A stretch of 64,000 bases of DNA. Source: Oegoconia quadripuncta (taxonomy: Eukaryota; Arthropoda; Insecta; Lepidoptera; Autostichidae). A program made the translations under genes and the position numbers. Location: NCBI GenBank assembly GCA_949316235.1, contig OX438757.1, positions 15,494,505-15,558,504 on the forward strand, given 5' to 3'. Numbering within the stretch: the first letter of the stretch is position 1; the number at the start of each line of letters is the position of its first letter. The notes beneath the pieces were generated by a model, which saw nothing but the letters and a program-made list of their open reading frames with translations, was not told where the DNA came from and did not search any database. Positions 10,049-20,811 of the stretch are shown here, piece after piece.

Positions 10049-10200
10049 TCACTCAAAGCAAGTCATTCGTCGTATACTTGGCGTATACAGAGTCTAGTCA
10101 CTGTCAAGGTATTCTTCAGTAAAGTGGTAGAATGCATTAGGCACTAAAGATTTTGACGGCTTTTTGTGGGAACTCGAAAGCTTCAAACCCAGGGAGAGGA
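10049..10200 (-). repeat. Dispersed repeat shared with 51670-51845
   Basis: The minus strand reads CTTTACTGAAGAAT, then GACTAGACTCTGTATACGCC and AAGTATACGACGAAT, as does the plus strand at 51770-51830. The homology extends back through GTTCCCACAA and CATTCT. The MITE at 9906 is inserted at the edge of this copy and absent from the 51 kb copy. Confidence 0.65.
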
Positions 10201-10902
10201 GTGAGAGATGACGAAAGAACTTGATTTTCATTTCGTAGGGTACCATCTACAAAACTGTCGAAATTTCTCGAGCGGCCACGAATCAGGCACAGGGCTTAAT
10301 TCAATTATATAATAGCCGAATGTTCTTGACTGATGGGTATACAATATTAATAACAATCTATGAATGTTTGACAAAAAAAAAACAAACATGAACAGCGATC
10401 AACAAAGAACAATATTGCCCTCGTACACTTAAATAAAAAAATACTTACCTACAAATATTTGTTTATCAGGAACAAATAACTACAAAAATGGCCCAGGTTC
10501 TTGGGTAAATAAAAATACAAGGGTACAAGAAACAATGTGATATACATGAGGACCCACAAAACAATCAGAGGAGTACGTGAGGCGACTACAAGTGACGTCA
10601 TCTAGACGTAATGGACTTAGGGATAGTTCAATATAGGTAGCTAGTTGATGTCCCGCATAAGAAGTATGTGGTATCAATTTTTGTGTCTAGGACAATTTTG
10701 TTACGTTGCTCGATTCTACATTAAAAATACAAAAAAAAATTTAAGCCAGGATACAGAAGTATCATTAATATTTTAACATATTTCAAACTGTATCGCTTCA
10801 TAACGGTTCCCAATAGATTAAACAACATGCACAGAATAGCAACAGTTTAGAATGAGAGTTGTTAGAAGTCATGACTGACCTAAATGCTGGGCTTCTAGTA
10901 CA
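10201..10902. other. No gene recognised
   Basis: A 65-codon minus frame (10480-10677) has no supporting motif. Nothing repetitive was noted. Confidence 0.35.
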
Positions 10903-11090
10903 GTAGGTAAGTAGGTAGGTAGGTAAGTAGGTAGGTAACTAGGTAGGTAAGTAGGTAGGTAAGTAGGTATGTAAGTAGGTAGGTAAGTAGGTAGGTAAGT
11001 AGGTAGGTAAGTAGGTAGGTAAGTAGGTAGGTAAGTAGGTAGGTAAGTAGGTAGGTAAGTAGGTAGGTAAGTAGGTAGGTAGGTAAGTAT
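10903..11090. repeat. TAGG-rich microsatellite
   Basis: Nearly pure 12-bp units (TAGGTAGGTAAG) with a few substitutions, about 15 copies. The minus strand is open as a PTYL repeat, which is an artefact of the 12-bp period. It falls in the large dpr-like intron. Confidence 0.92.
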
Positions 11091-11227
11091 GTGAAGCTGA
11101 TGGTGGTTCTCGACCAGGGTCACATACCCTTCGAAACCTTTAATCAATTTATTTGTTTATTGCGCGAACTACAAACGTTTTGATAAAACACGCCGCCTTT
11201 CGTGTGGTTTGTAGATCCTGAACCTAA

Positions 11228-11492
11228 TCAAATCAACATATTTTATTTCATAGGATAAAATTATCACTTGAAAACGTCACTATTGATATTAATATTACAT
11301 TTAAATTTACTGCTCATTCACAAAGCTGACTCCCCAGAGAAGAACGAGCAAGAAACTCTGGGGTTGCTCTTTTAAACAGATTATGGGTTACAATTTGTGA
11401 TTTGATAATTATATGAATAATAAGACAGGTATGTTCATGCTTGCTTATCATTCAAATAGTCAGTGATTTTATAATAGCCTTTTGCTAATGTT
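11228..11492 (-). mobile_element. LINE-b 3' end, minus strand
   Basis: Inverse of the LINE-b 3' UTR (AGAGAAGAACGAGCAAGAAA, GTTGCTCTTTTAA) and the end of its RT coding region (the inverse of TTTTATAATAGCCTTTTG at 11468-11485). The frame is broken. It belongs to the same family as 6846-7351 and 53707-53960. Confidence 0.7.
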
Positions 11493-11639
11493 AATGAAAA
11501 GTAAAAGTGTAATATCTATATATTTTTTGGTCTTATAAAATAGTCCTATAATCAAACCATTATTGCTATAAATCTTAATGTTTGGTCTTTTGTCAATTGT
11601 GTTCCTATAACAGTGATGTTATAAGTATCGCTCTTTGCC

Positions 11640-11795
11640 TACAATACAAAACTTTATACTAGTTTTTCCTTCCGAGGGTTTGCTGGAAGAAATCTCTTAC
11701 AGAGATAAGCTCGCGTTTTGTGTATTGTAATTTCTGTCCTATGTTTGTTCAATGTATGTTTATATACTTATATATGCAATAAAGTGTTAAATAAA
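11640..11795 (+). mobile_element. LINE-c 3' tail
   Basis: Contains GGGTTTGCTGGAAGAAATCT and TTACAGAGATAAGCTCGC, then a T/A-rich end with CAATAAAGTGTTAAATAAAA. Matching tails lie at 50740-50910 and, inverted, 55590-55640. Only the non-coding 3' end is present. Confidence 0.6.
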
Positions 11796-11918
11796 ATTTC
11801 TAAAGAAGTGTAGAAAACGCAAAGCCTTGGGAAAACAGATCTAGTAAAGCCCTTTGCTTTCTTTATTCAAGATGTAACCACAGTTTTACGGTGGTTCCTT
11901 GTTAAGTTTGCGGTAGAC

Positions 11919-12040
11919 TTTTTTTTTCTTTATGATTGACTGGATTCGCGTTTGACCACGATCTCACCTGATGGAAGGTGACGATGTGGTCGAAGATGAA
12001 GCATGCGATCCCAGTAAATGCCTATTCACTCTAAACTTGA
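11919..12040 (-). mobile_element. LINE-a 3' tail, minus strand
   Basis: The T run is followed by TATGATTGACTGGATTCGCG, TTGACCACGATCTCACCTGA and GTAAATGCCTATTCACTCT, as in the copy at 1229. Severely 5'-truncated. Confidence 0.65.
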
Positions 12041-12148
12041 CATTGTTAATACGAAGACAAGTCAGCGACAAACCTATTACAATTGCTAGAACCACGCTGA
12101 AGATAGCAGGCTAGCCAATTCCGTGCATGTAGATATAATTCTTTTGAG

Positions 12149-12566
12149 CAGTGGCGTGCACGCACAGCGTTTTGTCAAAGGGTAGGCAGAATTACAAAAT
12201 TAAAAAAAAATAAAACTAACTTACTTTTATAGCAATACTAGTTTTCCGCCCGCGGCTTCGCCTGCCTAGAATAACTTTATTGTGGAAATTTGTTTATACC
12301 GCGGGAACTACTCGCTTTGTCGGGATAAAAAATATCCTGTGTCTTAATCCAGGGTATATTCATCGAAATCCGTCCATCCGTTTGGCCGTGATTGAGCAAG
12401 AAACAAACAAACATCCAAACTTTCGCATTTATAATATTAGTTAGATCCGCAACTGTTTAGAATGTTTCCGTACACATCAGTATGAATCAGCAGTCTTGAC
12501 AATGCATTTCGTGGCAAGCTTACAGTTTACTATTGCCTTTTTGCCTGTGTGAAGAACACGCCACTG
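12149..12566. mobile_element. hAT-type MITE with perfect 8-bp target duplication
   Basis: The ends CAGTGGCGTG and CACGCCACTG are inverse to each other. CTTTTGAG occurs on both sides (12141-12148 and 12567-12574), exactly the 8-bp duplication expected of hAT transposition. The 418-bp element encodes no transposase, and about half of it is an RTE-like 3' tail (12237-12447). Confidence 0.85.
12237..12447 (+). mobile_element. RTE-like 3' tail inside the hAT element
   Basis: Starts CTAGTTTTCCGCCCGCGGCT and ends ACTTTCGCATTTATAATATTAG, the usual 3' end of a non-LTR family widespread in Lepidoptera (RTE assignment is from memory of the family). It contains CGTCCATCCGTTTGGCCGTG. A second, inverted copy is at 34600-34815. 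Confidence 0.6.
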
Positions 12567-12574
12567 CTTTTGAG

Positions 12575-13038
12575 TATCATGGCTGATTTAGAAACGGCCA
12601 TCGACAACCCATGGAACGTAGTAATTGGTGAGGGGCATGTGCCAACGCATAGATAAAGGAACAGATGCCCAAAAATTTCGAATTCGTTATTGGTTACACC
12701 TATCAGCTTATTACACTGTAATTGGCTCTGTCAAGGACACGCAAGGCAGAGCTAATCAGAATGCGGACCCTGCCGCCCTCATACCGCGCTTAGTTGACAA
12801 AATTAATTCAAAACAGTAAATCAAATAGGGCGTCTATGAGATTGTTTTGTCGCTGGAAAACGACAGCGGATTGGTCAAATATTTTGTCGGTTGGTTACTT
12901 GGTATTGTTGCTATAATTTTGGCGTTCAACCAGCAATGAATTGTGTAATTGTTGTGTTGTCTTGTCTTAATTGTTTATTAAACGACTTCAAAAAAGGAGG
13001 AGGTTCTGTATTCGGGGCGTATTTTTTTTGTCTTAATA
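12575..13038. other. Unassigned sequence with weak open frames
   Basis: Directly after the hAT duplication there is an ATG-initiated frame reading MADLETAIDNPWNVVIGEGH before a stop, and a 64-codon frame in another register (12625-12819). I cannot place either. A decayed retropseudogene is possible but unsupported. Confidence 0.3.
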
Positions 13039-13437
13039 TTAGGTCCTTACATATGAAATTGGCGTTTTGTCGTACTGGCCACTTCGATCTCAAATATCTC
13101 CTGGCATTCCTAATGCCCATTTCAAATTTATACAGCTATTTACTCATATATATATATGTTTTTTCCATTTTTGGTTTTTTCTTTGCGTCACTCAGTTTAT
13201 AAAATGGAAAACTTAAAATATCGGGTTATTTACGAGTACGAGTTCCGCCGTGGCACCGGTGCTGCAGAAGCGGCTCCAAGGATTAATGATGTGTATGGCG
13301 GTGGTGTCGGAAAAGAAAACACAGTGCGTTTTTGGTTCCAACGTTTTCGTTCTGGAAATTTCGACCTTCAAAACATTGATAATGAAGAATTGAAGGCTAT
13401 TGTGGAAGTAAATACCTCATTGCATTGTGGGGACTAG
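13039..13437 (+). pseudogene. Mariner transposase 5' part, decayed
   Basis: A TA dinucleotide (13037-13038) precedes the TIR TTAGGTCCTTACATATGAAA. From 13204 the frame reads MENLKYRVIYEYEFRRGTGA, AAEAAPRINDVYGGG, TVRFWFQRFRSGNFDLQN, then DNEELKAIVE. This is the N-terminal helix-turn-helix region of a mariner (Mos1/Himar-like) transposase. The short proline/arginine-rich linker normally between FDLQN and DNEEL is missing, and the frame stops at 13437, long before the catalytic DD34D triad. Dead copy. It shares its terminus with the element at 6634. Confidence 0.85.
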
Positions 13438-14855
13438 TCTCTTCTCAAAACTAGTAGACAGATCACATTTACACCAAAACCGTAAGACTTGCTCGTTTCA
13501 ACGGCGATGAGCTCACTGTCACGTAACGTGTCCATTTCTGTATATCACGAAAGGTGAATTATGGATGTTGTTTCAAGCTAAATACTTATGTTTGGGATAT
13601 CTCTGACCAATTTGGGATAAAGGTCGTTATGTATGTATTAAAAACAACTTCAAAATTTTGATGTACAATTAGTAACATCTACTTTGGAAGTCAAGAAGAG
13701 CATTGTCAGCTCAAGACTACAAGTCTCGAACACGTTCGGTATTTATAATGAACTTATTTCAAACTTTTGCTTTGTGTTTAGTAATTTATAATTTATTTCC
13801 CGGACCGCTCCACGAAGGTCGAATGCGGACTGAATAAAATTAAAACGATCAAACGCTAGGCTACATAAAAATAATCCAATTTTGCACAGTCAATTTTTTA
13901 TTATGCTCAACGACACAAGGGTTCGCTTTCATTTCAACGTTAATTAAAATTTTCGTATTGGACTCGTCAGGATTATGTTTGAGCTCTAATAAATTCGATT
14001 ATGTAGTATAAACATGAAACATCCTTTTCATCTCTTAATTGATGTCAGCTCCCTTTCAATTTCTCTTTTGCAGGTACTGATTTTCGTTTATCAATTTTTT
14101 TCGTGTCTATCTTTTCATTTGCCGCAACCCACGTGCTCTCTGACATATGTAAATAGTGTTGGATTCGAACTGGTGCATTTTAGCGTGCCGTAGGAACAGT
14201 AGCAAAACGGAACGGTTGTAGAATCAACATCACTTATTTTAGAAACTTGTACGACTGTTGATGATAATGATCATACATTTTCGAAAAAGCTGTTCAACAT
14301 TGCTGGCTTATGTCATAATGTGTGTCGGTTTGAAAAATCCGGTAAAAAATCACGAATGTGGAAAAGTTGAAGGAAAATTGTTTGATGTGCATTGTCTTGG
14401 ATAGTTTTTTTATGAAGAAAGCTCTTCGACATATTTTGTTCTGTGATTTATGTGGGTATATAACTTAAAGCTGTGTTGCCTATTTGTACAGATGGGTAAC
14501 GTATATTAATTCTGTGATATTATTTTTGTAGTATGCAGTTACAATGCTTATGAAAAATACGCGGACTCTTCAGGTCGAACGTGACCATCAATTTAAAAAA
14601 AATACACGTTACTATGTAGCAATGGCAAGCTTTCTGCTTCAAGCTCACTCTGTTATCCGTTTTTTCATGCTAATATTTAAAATTTAAAATAAAGGAGGCC
14701 TTATTCATGTATCATAGTAGTCCTTTTGACAAGAAATAATAATTTCTTATATTCTAGTATCATTAATGCACTGTTACCCACACGTGGATGTTAATTGGCC
14801 TTATCATCTCTAGCAATTAACTTGCGGACATTGTCATCCAATGACTGAATTGATG
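13438..14855. other. Intronic sequence, little recognised
   Basis: Bases 13585-13650 are a short relic of the LINE-d tail (GGGATATCTCTGACCA, GGGATAAAGGTCGT). The rest is AT-rich and unassigned. It lies within the 12.9-kb fourth intron of the dpr-like gene. Confidence 0.4.
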
Positions 14856-15189
14856 TTTTTTTTTTATGCATAACGGGTTGGTACTTGACCTCAATCACAC
14901 CTGATGTTAAGTGAAGATGAGGTCGAAGATGGAAGCGTACTGACCCGGAAACCCCAACACATTTGGGGGACTGGCTATCTTATCTCTGACAACCGGAACA
15001 CGACAATGCTATTAACATTGCTGCTTGGCGGCAGATTTAGATAAGATGGTGGTAGCTAGCCAGGCGGACATTTAAAATGCCCTACCACCAACCAAACCGA
15101 GTACTTAAACATGTACCCCGCTGGGGATCGAACCCGCGACCTCCGAATCGTAAACCCAATGTTGTTTACATTGAGCCACGGAGTGCGGA
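14856..15189 (-). repeat. Full-length SINE family 2, minus strand
   Basis: One of the most complete copies. The tail side is at 14856 (T run, ATGCATAACGGGTTGGTACT), followed by the body GCGTACTGACCCGGAAACCC and CTAGCCAGGCGGACATTTAA. The inverse tRNA-like head ends at TGAGCCACGGAG, with box B GGGGATCGAACCCGCGACC. About 330 bp. Confidence 0.85.
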
Positions 15190-15751
15190 TGTATTGTAAA
15201 GCTATCCTATTGCCTAATATTTACGTCTAAATATGTACAAAAACGAGCGAGGTAGGAAGCCTCAATCGTTATTATGCAATAAATATAAGACATTTCGAAA
15301 TTGCTTATCAATGTTATTTTTTTTTGTTGATTGGAATTTGACTTTAAAATTGCTCCAATTAAACCAAGATTTGCTTTATCTTGTCTAAGGAGTAAGATAA
15401 ACATAGTAAAACTCGTAATTTAAAAATGTATCTCCCATCGTTCGTGTCCTCCCCAAAGGTTCGCATGCGGAATAATTTGGCTCGGCGAAAGCAAGCGAAA
15501 GCATGAATATTTTAATCCCAACTGCGAAACTGGCACGTACGGTGGGGTCAAAGATCACTGACACGATTTACAGTTACATAATCTATGATCAGACGATCTG
15601 GGCAACATACTGCCCTATTGGGCACATGCTTTCCTTGACAATGAGGGGTTGGGAGATATAATGTAATCTGAAAATTCTACCTTTGCCTGAATACAAACTA
15701 AATCATGCAACCTTTGAGTTTATGCTTTCGAAGGGTTTTCGTTGTTTGTTA
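15190..15751. other. No feature recognised
   Basis: Intronic AT-rich sequence. A 65-codon minus frame shows no motif. Confidence 0.35.
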
Positions 15752-15985
15752 TAGATACATATGTTGTCAACATACCGAACATCCGCACTAAGCGCTTTGC
15801 TTCATCATTTATAATGCGAACTGCTAAGGTATGGAACTCACTGCCCGCGTCGGTTTTTCTCGACACTTACAACCTTGGGATCTTCAAGTCTAGAGTGAAT
15901 AGGCATTTACTGGGTGCGCGTGATACATCTTCTGCTTCATCGTCGCTTTCCATTTTTAATAACCGTTTTTAATAAAAAAAAAAAT
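15752..15985 (+). mobile_element. LINE-a 3' end with RT C-terminus
   Basis: Encodes VNIPNIRTKRFASSFIMRTA, then KVWNSLPASVF and FKSRVNRHLLGARDTSSASS, the extreme C-terminus of a non-LTR reverse transcriptase of the Jockey/CR1 type. A short 3' UTR and poly(A) follow. Nearly identical to 24475-24700. Confidence 0.75.
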
Positions 15986-16554
15986 ACAGATTATAGAACT
16001 AGTTTTTTGTAAGAGCGACTGCACATTACAAGATATAGCATTTAGTCGGAAGTTGACAGGAATCTTGTCTTGGGTTTCGAAATGAAGTTCGAAGGACATT
16101 TTAGCGTAGCCCATTTCTCCATATCTTCGAATGGAATGGTTATTTGATCGTTGGGCCGAATTCGAACGTCTTTACGAAATTCGTAATAATAATAGCATAA
16201 TAATAGCAATGAGTAGGAATAAAAAAGAATCTTTAATGGTTTTATGATTGTACTCAAATAACCCTATACGGTTATCGCGGGAAGTCCCTGGATGCAGGCC
16301 ACTTTTAAGCTGAACCTTTGTTCAGCTGTGGACGTTCTGTGGCTGCTATAATGATGACGTTGAACCCTATATGTGGTTTAAGGCTTAAAAGTACTTAAAT
16401 TTACACCCTGTACGTTACACATGAAGAAAACGTTGTCAAGATCACGGTAGATGATATGTGGTGTCTAATTGTCTATGCAAGATTTCTTGTCCTAGGTTCT
16501 TCAATTTGAGGTTTAATGATAATGATCAAAAATTGTTATAATTTTCATAGGTAG
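15986..16554. other. No feature recognised
   Basis: A 71-codon minus frame (16042-16257) has no motif. Intronic. Confidence 0.35.
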
Positions 16555-16830
16555 GCAATTTGATTGGTCATACATGTCATGATCTTTATCCTAGATGGGG
16601 AGATTGGAAACATCTCAAACATACCAGTATGCGTTGGGTATTTTAAATGTTAAAAGTTGAATGCTAGAACAGCGTCTATCTCCGTTCGGAATATTTTGAA
16701 ATCCACATATGCCAGGAGGTGAGCCCATCATTGCCGTTATAACGTGCAACTCCATAGATGTTTTTGATGGAAAGTCACTTATTGCCTTTTACGATACCCA
16801 GAAGACAAGGGTTGTTTCTATTCTTTGTTT
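16555..16830 (-). mobile_element. LINE-d 3' end remnant
   Basis: Contains ATCTTTATCCTAGATGGGG, CCAGGAGGTGAGCCCATCA and CTTTTACGATACCCAGAAGA, related to 6304-6510. Decayed. Confidence 0.4.
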
Positions 16831-16837
16831 CGTGGCT

Positions 16838-17290
16838 TTTTTTTCGATAAACTGGATACGCCTTTGACCACAACCTCACCTGATGGGAAGTGACAATGTG
16901 GCCGAAGATAAAGTAGATGCCCATTCACCCTGCTCTTGAAGATTGTAGGATTCAGGAAAGACTGACGCCGGAAGGGAGTTCCATGTCTTGGCTGTTCGCA
17001 TTATGAAGAGTCGAACCGCTTAGTGCGAATATTCGGTAGGTTAACTACATATGGGTGGAATCCCTCCCCACGCTTAGTAGTCCGATGATGAAATGGCGAA
17101 GGTGAAATAAGATTGTGTAATTCCAACGCACACTCACCGAAGTGCATCCTATAAAAGACTGAGAGACAGACGAGCTTGCGACGGAGTTCGAGGCTCTGCA
17201 ATTTAGCAGTGATCGAATTGTCACCAATGAGTCTTTTGGCACGTCGTTCCACAGAATCGAGTGCATCGAGTTGGTACTTGGCTCATGATA
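16838..17290 (-). mobile_element. LINE-a 3' end, minus strand, longer copy
   Basis: Reads from the poly(A) side (T run at 16838) through GAAAGACTGACGCCGGAAGG into coding sequence. On the minus strand an 83-codon frame (17001-17252) includes AKRLIGDNSITAKLQSLELR, then CLSVFYRMHFGECA and VVNLPNIRTKRFDSS. One frameshift separates it from the KVWNSLPASVF part. This is the C-terminal quarter of a non-LTR RT. Confidence 0.75.
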
Positions 17291-18708
17291 ATTATTACAA
17301 TTTACTATAAGGCTGTACTAAAAACAATCCTTTCCTCATTTGTTTACATATACTTTAAAAATGCGTAAAACGTTCTAAATGACGAAGTACTAGTAATGGA
17401 GTAATCTTCCAAGATTGCTTGGTACTAAACAAATGTTTTAACCTAAACAATCCAATCGTCATTTTTATGGCAAACATAAAACAATTTTCGCCGAGTATTG
17501 TGTAGGTAGGTCTTCAGATAATCCGACCCACACGTGGATATGAAGCTCGGCTTATGCTGAATACATAATACGAACCATTATTTGTTTTCAGTAACATTCT
17601 CTCTCGCAGTGCAAATCTAAATAAAGCTCCACCACATTTCTGTACGTTTGTATAACGAGGATCCTAAATTTAGGATTCGGTATTTTGTCTCACGCATTAG
17701 TTAGTAAGTTAAAAGCATTAGTCAATTGATCCGAAATTTAGAACACAAGTAAGTAGATTTGTGTAAACTAGCTATAGACTAGCTTAGAGATTGTTCTAAG
17801 CAATAAGATCGCCTTTGTACACATAATATGCTCAAGTTGTTTCCCTGTATGTGCTTATTATACTTATGAATTGTTATTTAATTTTCCTTTCCTGTGTATG
17901 CTCTCACCGCGAGTAAACAATTATTATAAACCTATCGGTGTATAATGATTGTTTTTAATACAAAATATAAAATTATGTTGTTCAAGAGTCGGTCGTGGCG
18001 ACATAATTGCGGTGTCTAGGTTTCTGTTGTCTTTAAATTTTGAATAGCAAAGAAGTTTCCCCAGCAATATTGTTATCTCATGTTAGCCTTCTTCCTAAAC
18101 GAGAAATAAAAATGGCCCGAGAATTGACCCTTGCGGTACACTTATGAAAACTAGAGACCCTGACCTTCTAACCATTCACATCAACAATCCTACGATTTTT
18201 ATAACACGGGCTGCAATATATGAATATAAATAATATAGTAGCGTAATGTTGCAACTAGAATAACAATTATGCAGCTACGCACTGTGTAATCAAAAGCCTT
18301 TGATGATTAAAAACAATGACCAACGCAACCTATGAAAGGTTAGGCCTTCAGAACCATGTTTAAATTACGCAACACCCGCGTGGCTGAAAATTGATTGGAA
18401 GTCATTAAATTGGTCTTTATTTACACAAGACAACGAGTGACATCATTATCACCATATCCGTCATAGGACATCCAATGCTACTTTATTTAGAATTAGTTCC
18501 TCAACACTTTTCCTAAAACTCGGTAGAAAATTGTTATGTATCTAATATGGATAAAGTAAAGAAATTACCTTACTCTGTTTTAATAGGGTCAGGTAACATA
18601 CCATTGTCTACACATTTATTACTTAGGTATACAGGGTGCAGAATTCGGGAATTCGTCATTATTTCCATACGTTTCAAATATACGAGTACAAAAAAAATAT
18701 AACCTTAC
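17291..18708. other. dpr-like intron 4, 5' portion, no other feature
   Basis: AT-rich. Nothing repetitive was recognised apart from short simple tracts, and no Ig-type exon was found here on the minus strand. Confidence 0.4.
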
Positions 18709-18792
18709 CTGACATTCGTATGTGCCGTTGTCTCTTTTCTGAACAAATTTTATTTGTAATGTCCAATCTTCTGACCCCTCTCCATGTAGGAC
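18709..18792 (-). CDS. dpr-like: dpr-like exon 4: end of Ig domain 1
   Basis: Acceptor TTTCAG, 28 codons, donor GTAAGG. Reads VLHGEGSEDWTLQIKF then VQKRDNGTYECQ. Cys136 in YEC is the second disulfide cysteine, D129-N131 lies in the conserved E-F turn and NGT is a sequon. It joins FTYTNDERFQ of exon 3 in phase 0. Confidence 0.92.
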
Positions 18793-20730
18793 CTGAAACA
18801 TAATAGAACGTTATTGTTATTTATTTAATATTGCACTAAAAATTATTGTTTTGTAAAAATTGTCTGCTCGAAAAATAAAAACCATTGGTACCATTACCCA
18901 TTTAGATCAAAGTATAGTCTAGTAGTGTCTAAGGTAAGCTTCCACAAAAATCTCATAGATAAATAAAGATATCTTAGCTTCTTGGGCTTTTGTTGTTCGT
19001 TGCCTTTCTAATGTTATAAATAGATGGACAATGGCGGTCAAATGAATTCATTAAATCAAATAAAAGATATTATTTTTAATTGTTTGTTCTCTACATGAAA
19101 ACGTAAGTATACTCATCAAATAAAAATAACAAAACCAACTGCAATACCTAATAATTGGTGAGACAGGAAGATGTTGAGTCTGGATACCATAATGTTGGAC
19201 ATCATGTAATACCAAGACAGTAATGAGATAGCTTTTGATGAAAGGCATGAAGTTAGATGGAGAGATTTTGAAGTAGAAATATCCTTCTGTAGTCCACTAC
19301 AGGAAACTGATTTCAATGTGGAAGCGTTATGTAAGGTACCATTAGCTGCCACCAAATCTTTATTCAGCGCCATCTATGTGATTTATGTAGAGGGTGACCT
19401 GGAAAATTGAAGACCTATCTCTACATCCGTATTACTCCATATCAGTTCTGTAGCCGAGTCAAACCTGACAAATTAATAACCTTCCGTCTAAGATTTTATA
19501 AATAATTTTCAAAATATTATAACAAAAACTGCTGATCTAGAGAGGAAATCGAACACGGTGTTTCCTTTTTGCATAGCACCGCTGCCACACTACTGTTGCA
19601 TAACTTTGCATTGTAAATTGACCCACTAGTGGATATTATGCAAAATAACCACAGTACGTGTTCACTAGAATCATTAGTGTCTGAGAGGGTTCATGTATAG
19701 CGGTTTCACTAATTACTGGTGAATTTAGGTATTGTTTTAATACATTAGAATAATAATCTACAGGATGGTAAATTATGATGGAGCACGGAGGACAGCTACC
19801 AGAACGTTGTGGCTAGAATAAATCGTAATTAGGAAACTGAACCTAGCTTTTGGAGTACCTATTTCAGTTCTGCATTCTCAGAGAAAAAAAAAGGTATATT
19901 CATCAATTGAATCAAGATTTTCTCTATTCTCTTATTGGTAAGGAACATGTCTCTATAAAGTCAATCGAAGTCAAGTTATTTTTGAACATTTAATATAGGC
20001 AAAATAATTACCCATATTAATTAGTTGGTGTCATGGCATTTATAATAAATGTACTCGTACCTACTACCACTAGATACTTATTACTATATATACCACTGAC
20101 ATTTCCTTGGAAAAAGGGAAATCTAAATAATTAAATAGTAATTACCTACTTTTCTGTACCTTTTGTAATAAACAAATTATCGTGTTAATCCAAAGAGATG
20201 GCAGGACTCGCATTGCCAGTATTGGTGGGGCCTAGCGGAAGTGTGGTGTGGCGTGGTAAATTTAAGAAGATCATTTAATGCATCCTGGAAATGATGTGTG
20301 TGATACGAGGTAACGATACTTCGAGTTGACGATCTTTCGAGAAAGTGAATCATCGATCTAACGATTGCTCGAGTTGACAATCTTTCGAGATATCGATAAA
20401 TTGAGCTGACAAATTTTATTGTTTGACGAAATGGTCTTTCGTGGTTAAGAAATATCCTGGAAGCGTGATTGAGCCCACGTAATTCGAGATTATGTAATTC
20501 AAGTTGACGTATGAAACCCAACAGCAGGGATCCGGGAAGACGGGGTAGTACTAGGTCTTAGTCTATTTTAAATACATTTAGTATGGAAAGTTTGGAGCCT
20601 ACCGAGGCCGAATCTCGAGTATTTTATGACCTCCTGTGTCGTTGCTGCCCGTTCTTGGAGAGGGTTTGATCCAGCAATAATGGTAACTTTAGTACACTAA
20701 ATCCATTTACTTTCAAATACCGTTTCTTAC
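18793..20730. other. dpr-like intron 3
   Basis: About 1.9 kb. It contains the duplicated 28-29 bp motif at 20314-20390 and no recognisable gene. Minus-strand frames at 19116-19373 and 20177-20521 show no domain. Confidence 0.5.
20314..20390. repeat. Direct repeat with CGAGTTGAC core
   Basis: Two copies 48 bp apart: CGATACTTCGAGTTGACGAT then CTTTCGAGA, and CGATTGCTCGAGTTGACAAT then CTTTCGAGA. Weaker echoes (TTGAGCTGACAAA, TTCAAGTTGACGT) follow downstream, suggesting a decayed tandem array inside intron 3. Confidence 0.55.
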
Positions 20731-20811
20731 CTGAAACCTTTCGTCATTGGTGTAAGTGAATTTTCCAGAGCTTAATATGTGCCAGTCACGTTTTCTTATC
20801 CATGAGACTTG
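20731..20811 (-). CDS. dpr-like: dpr-like exon 3: core of Ig domain 1
   Basis: Acceptor TTTGCAG, 27 codons, donor GTAAGA. Reads QVSWIRKRDWHILSSG then KFTYTNDERFQ. W86 is the Ig-core tryptophan of the C strand. The exon is flanked by phase-0 introns. Confidence 0.93.

Noticed and set aside
10869..11147. 92-codon PTYL-repeat frame
   Set aside because: Translation of the TAGGTAGGTAAG microsatellite; no start context or conservation.
12575..12830. Retropseudogene starting MADLETAIDNPWNVVIGEGH
   Set aside because: I could not connect it to a known protein, and the frame breaks after about 25 codons.
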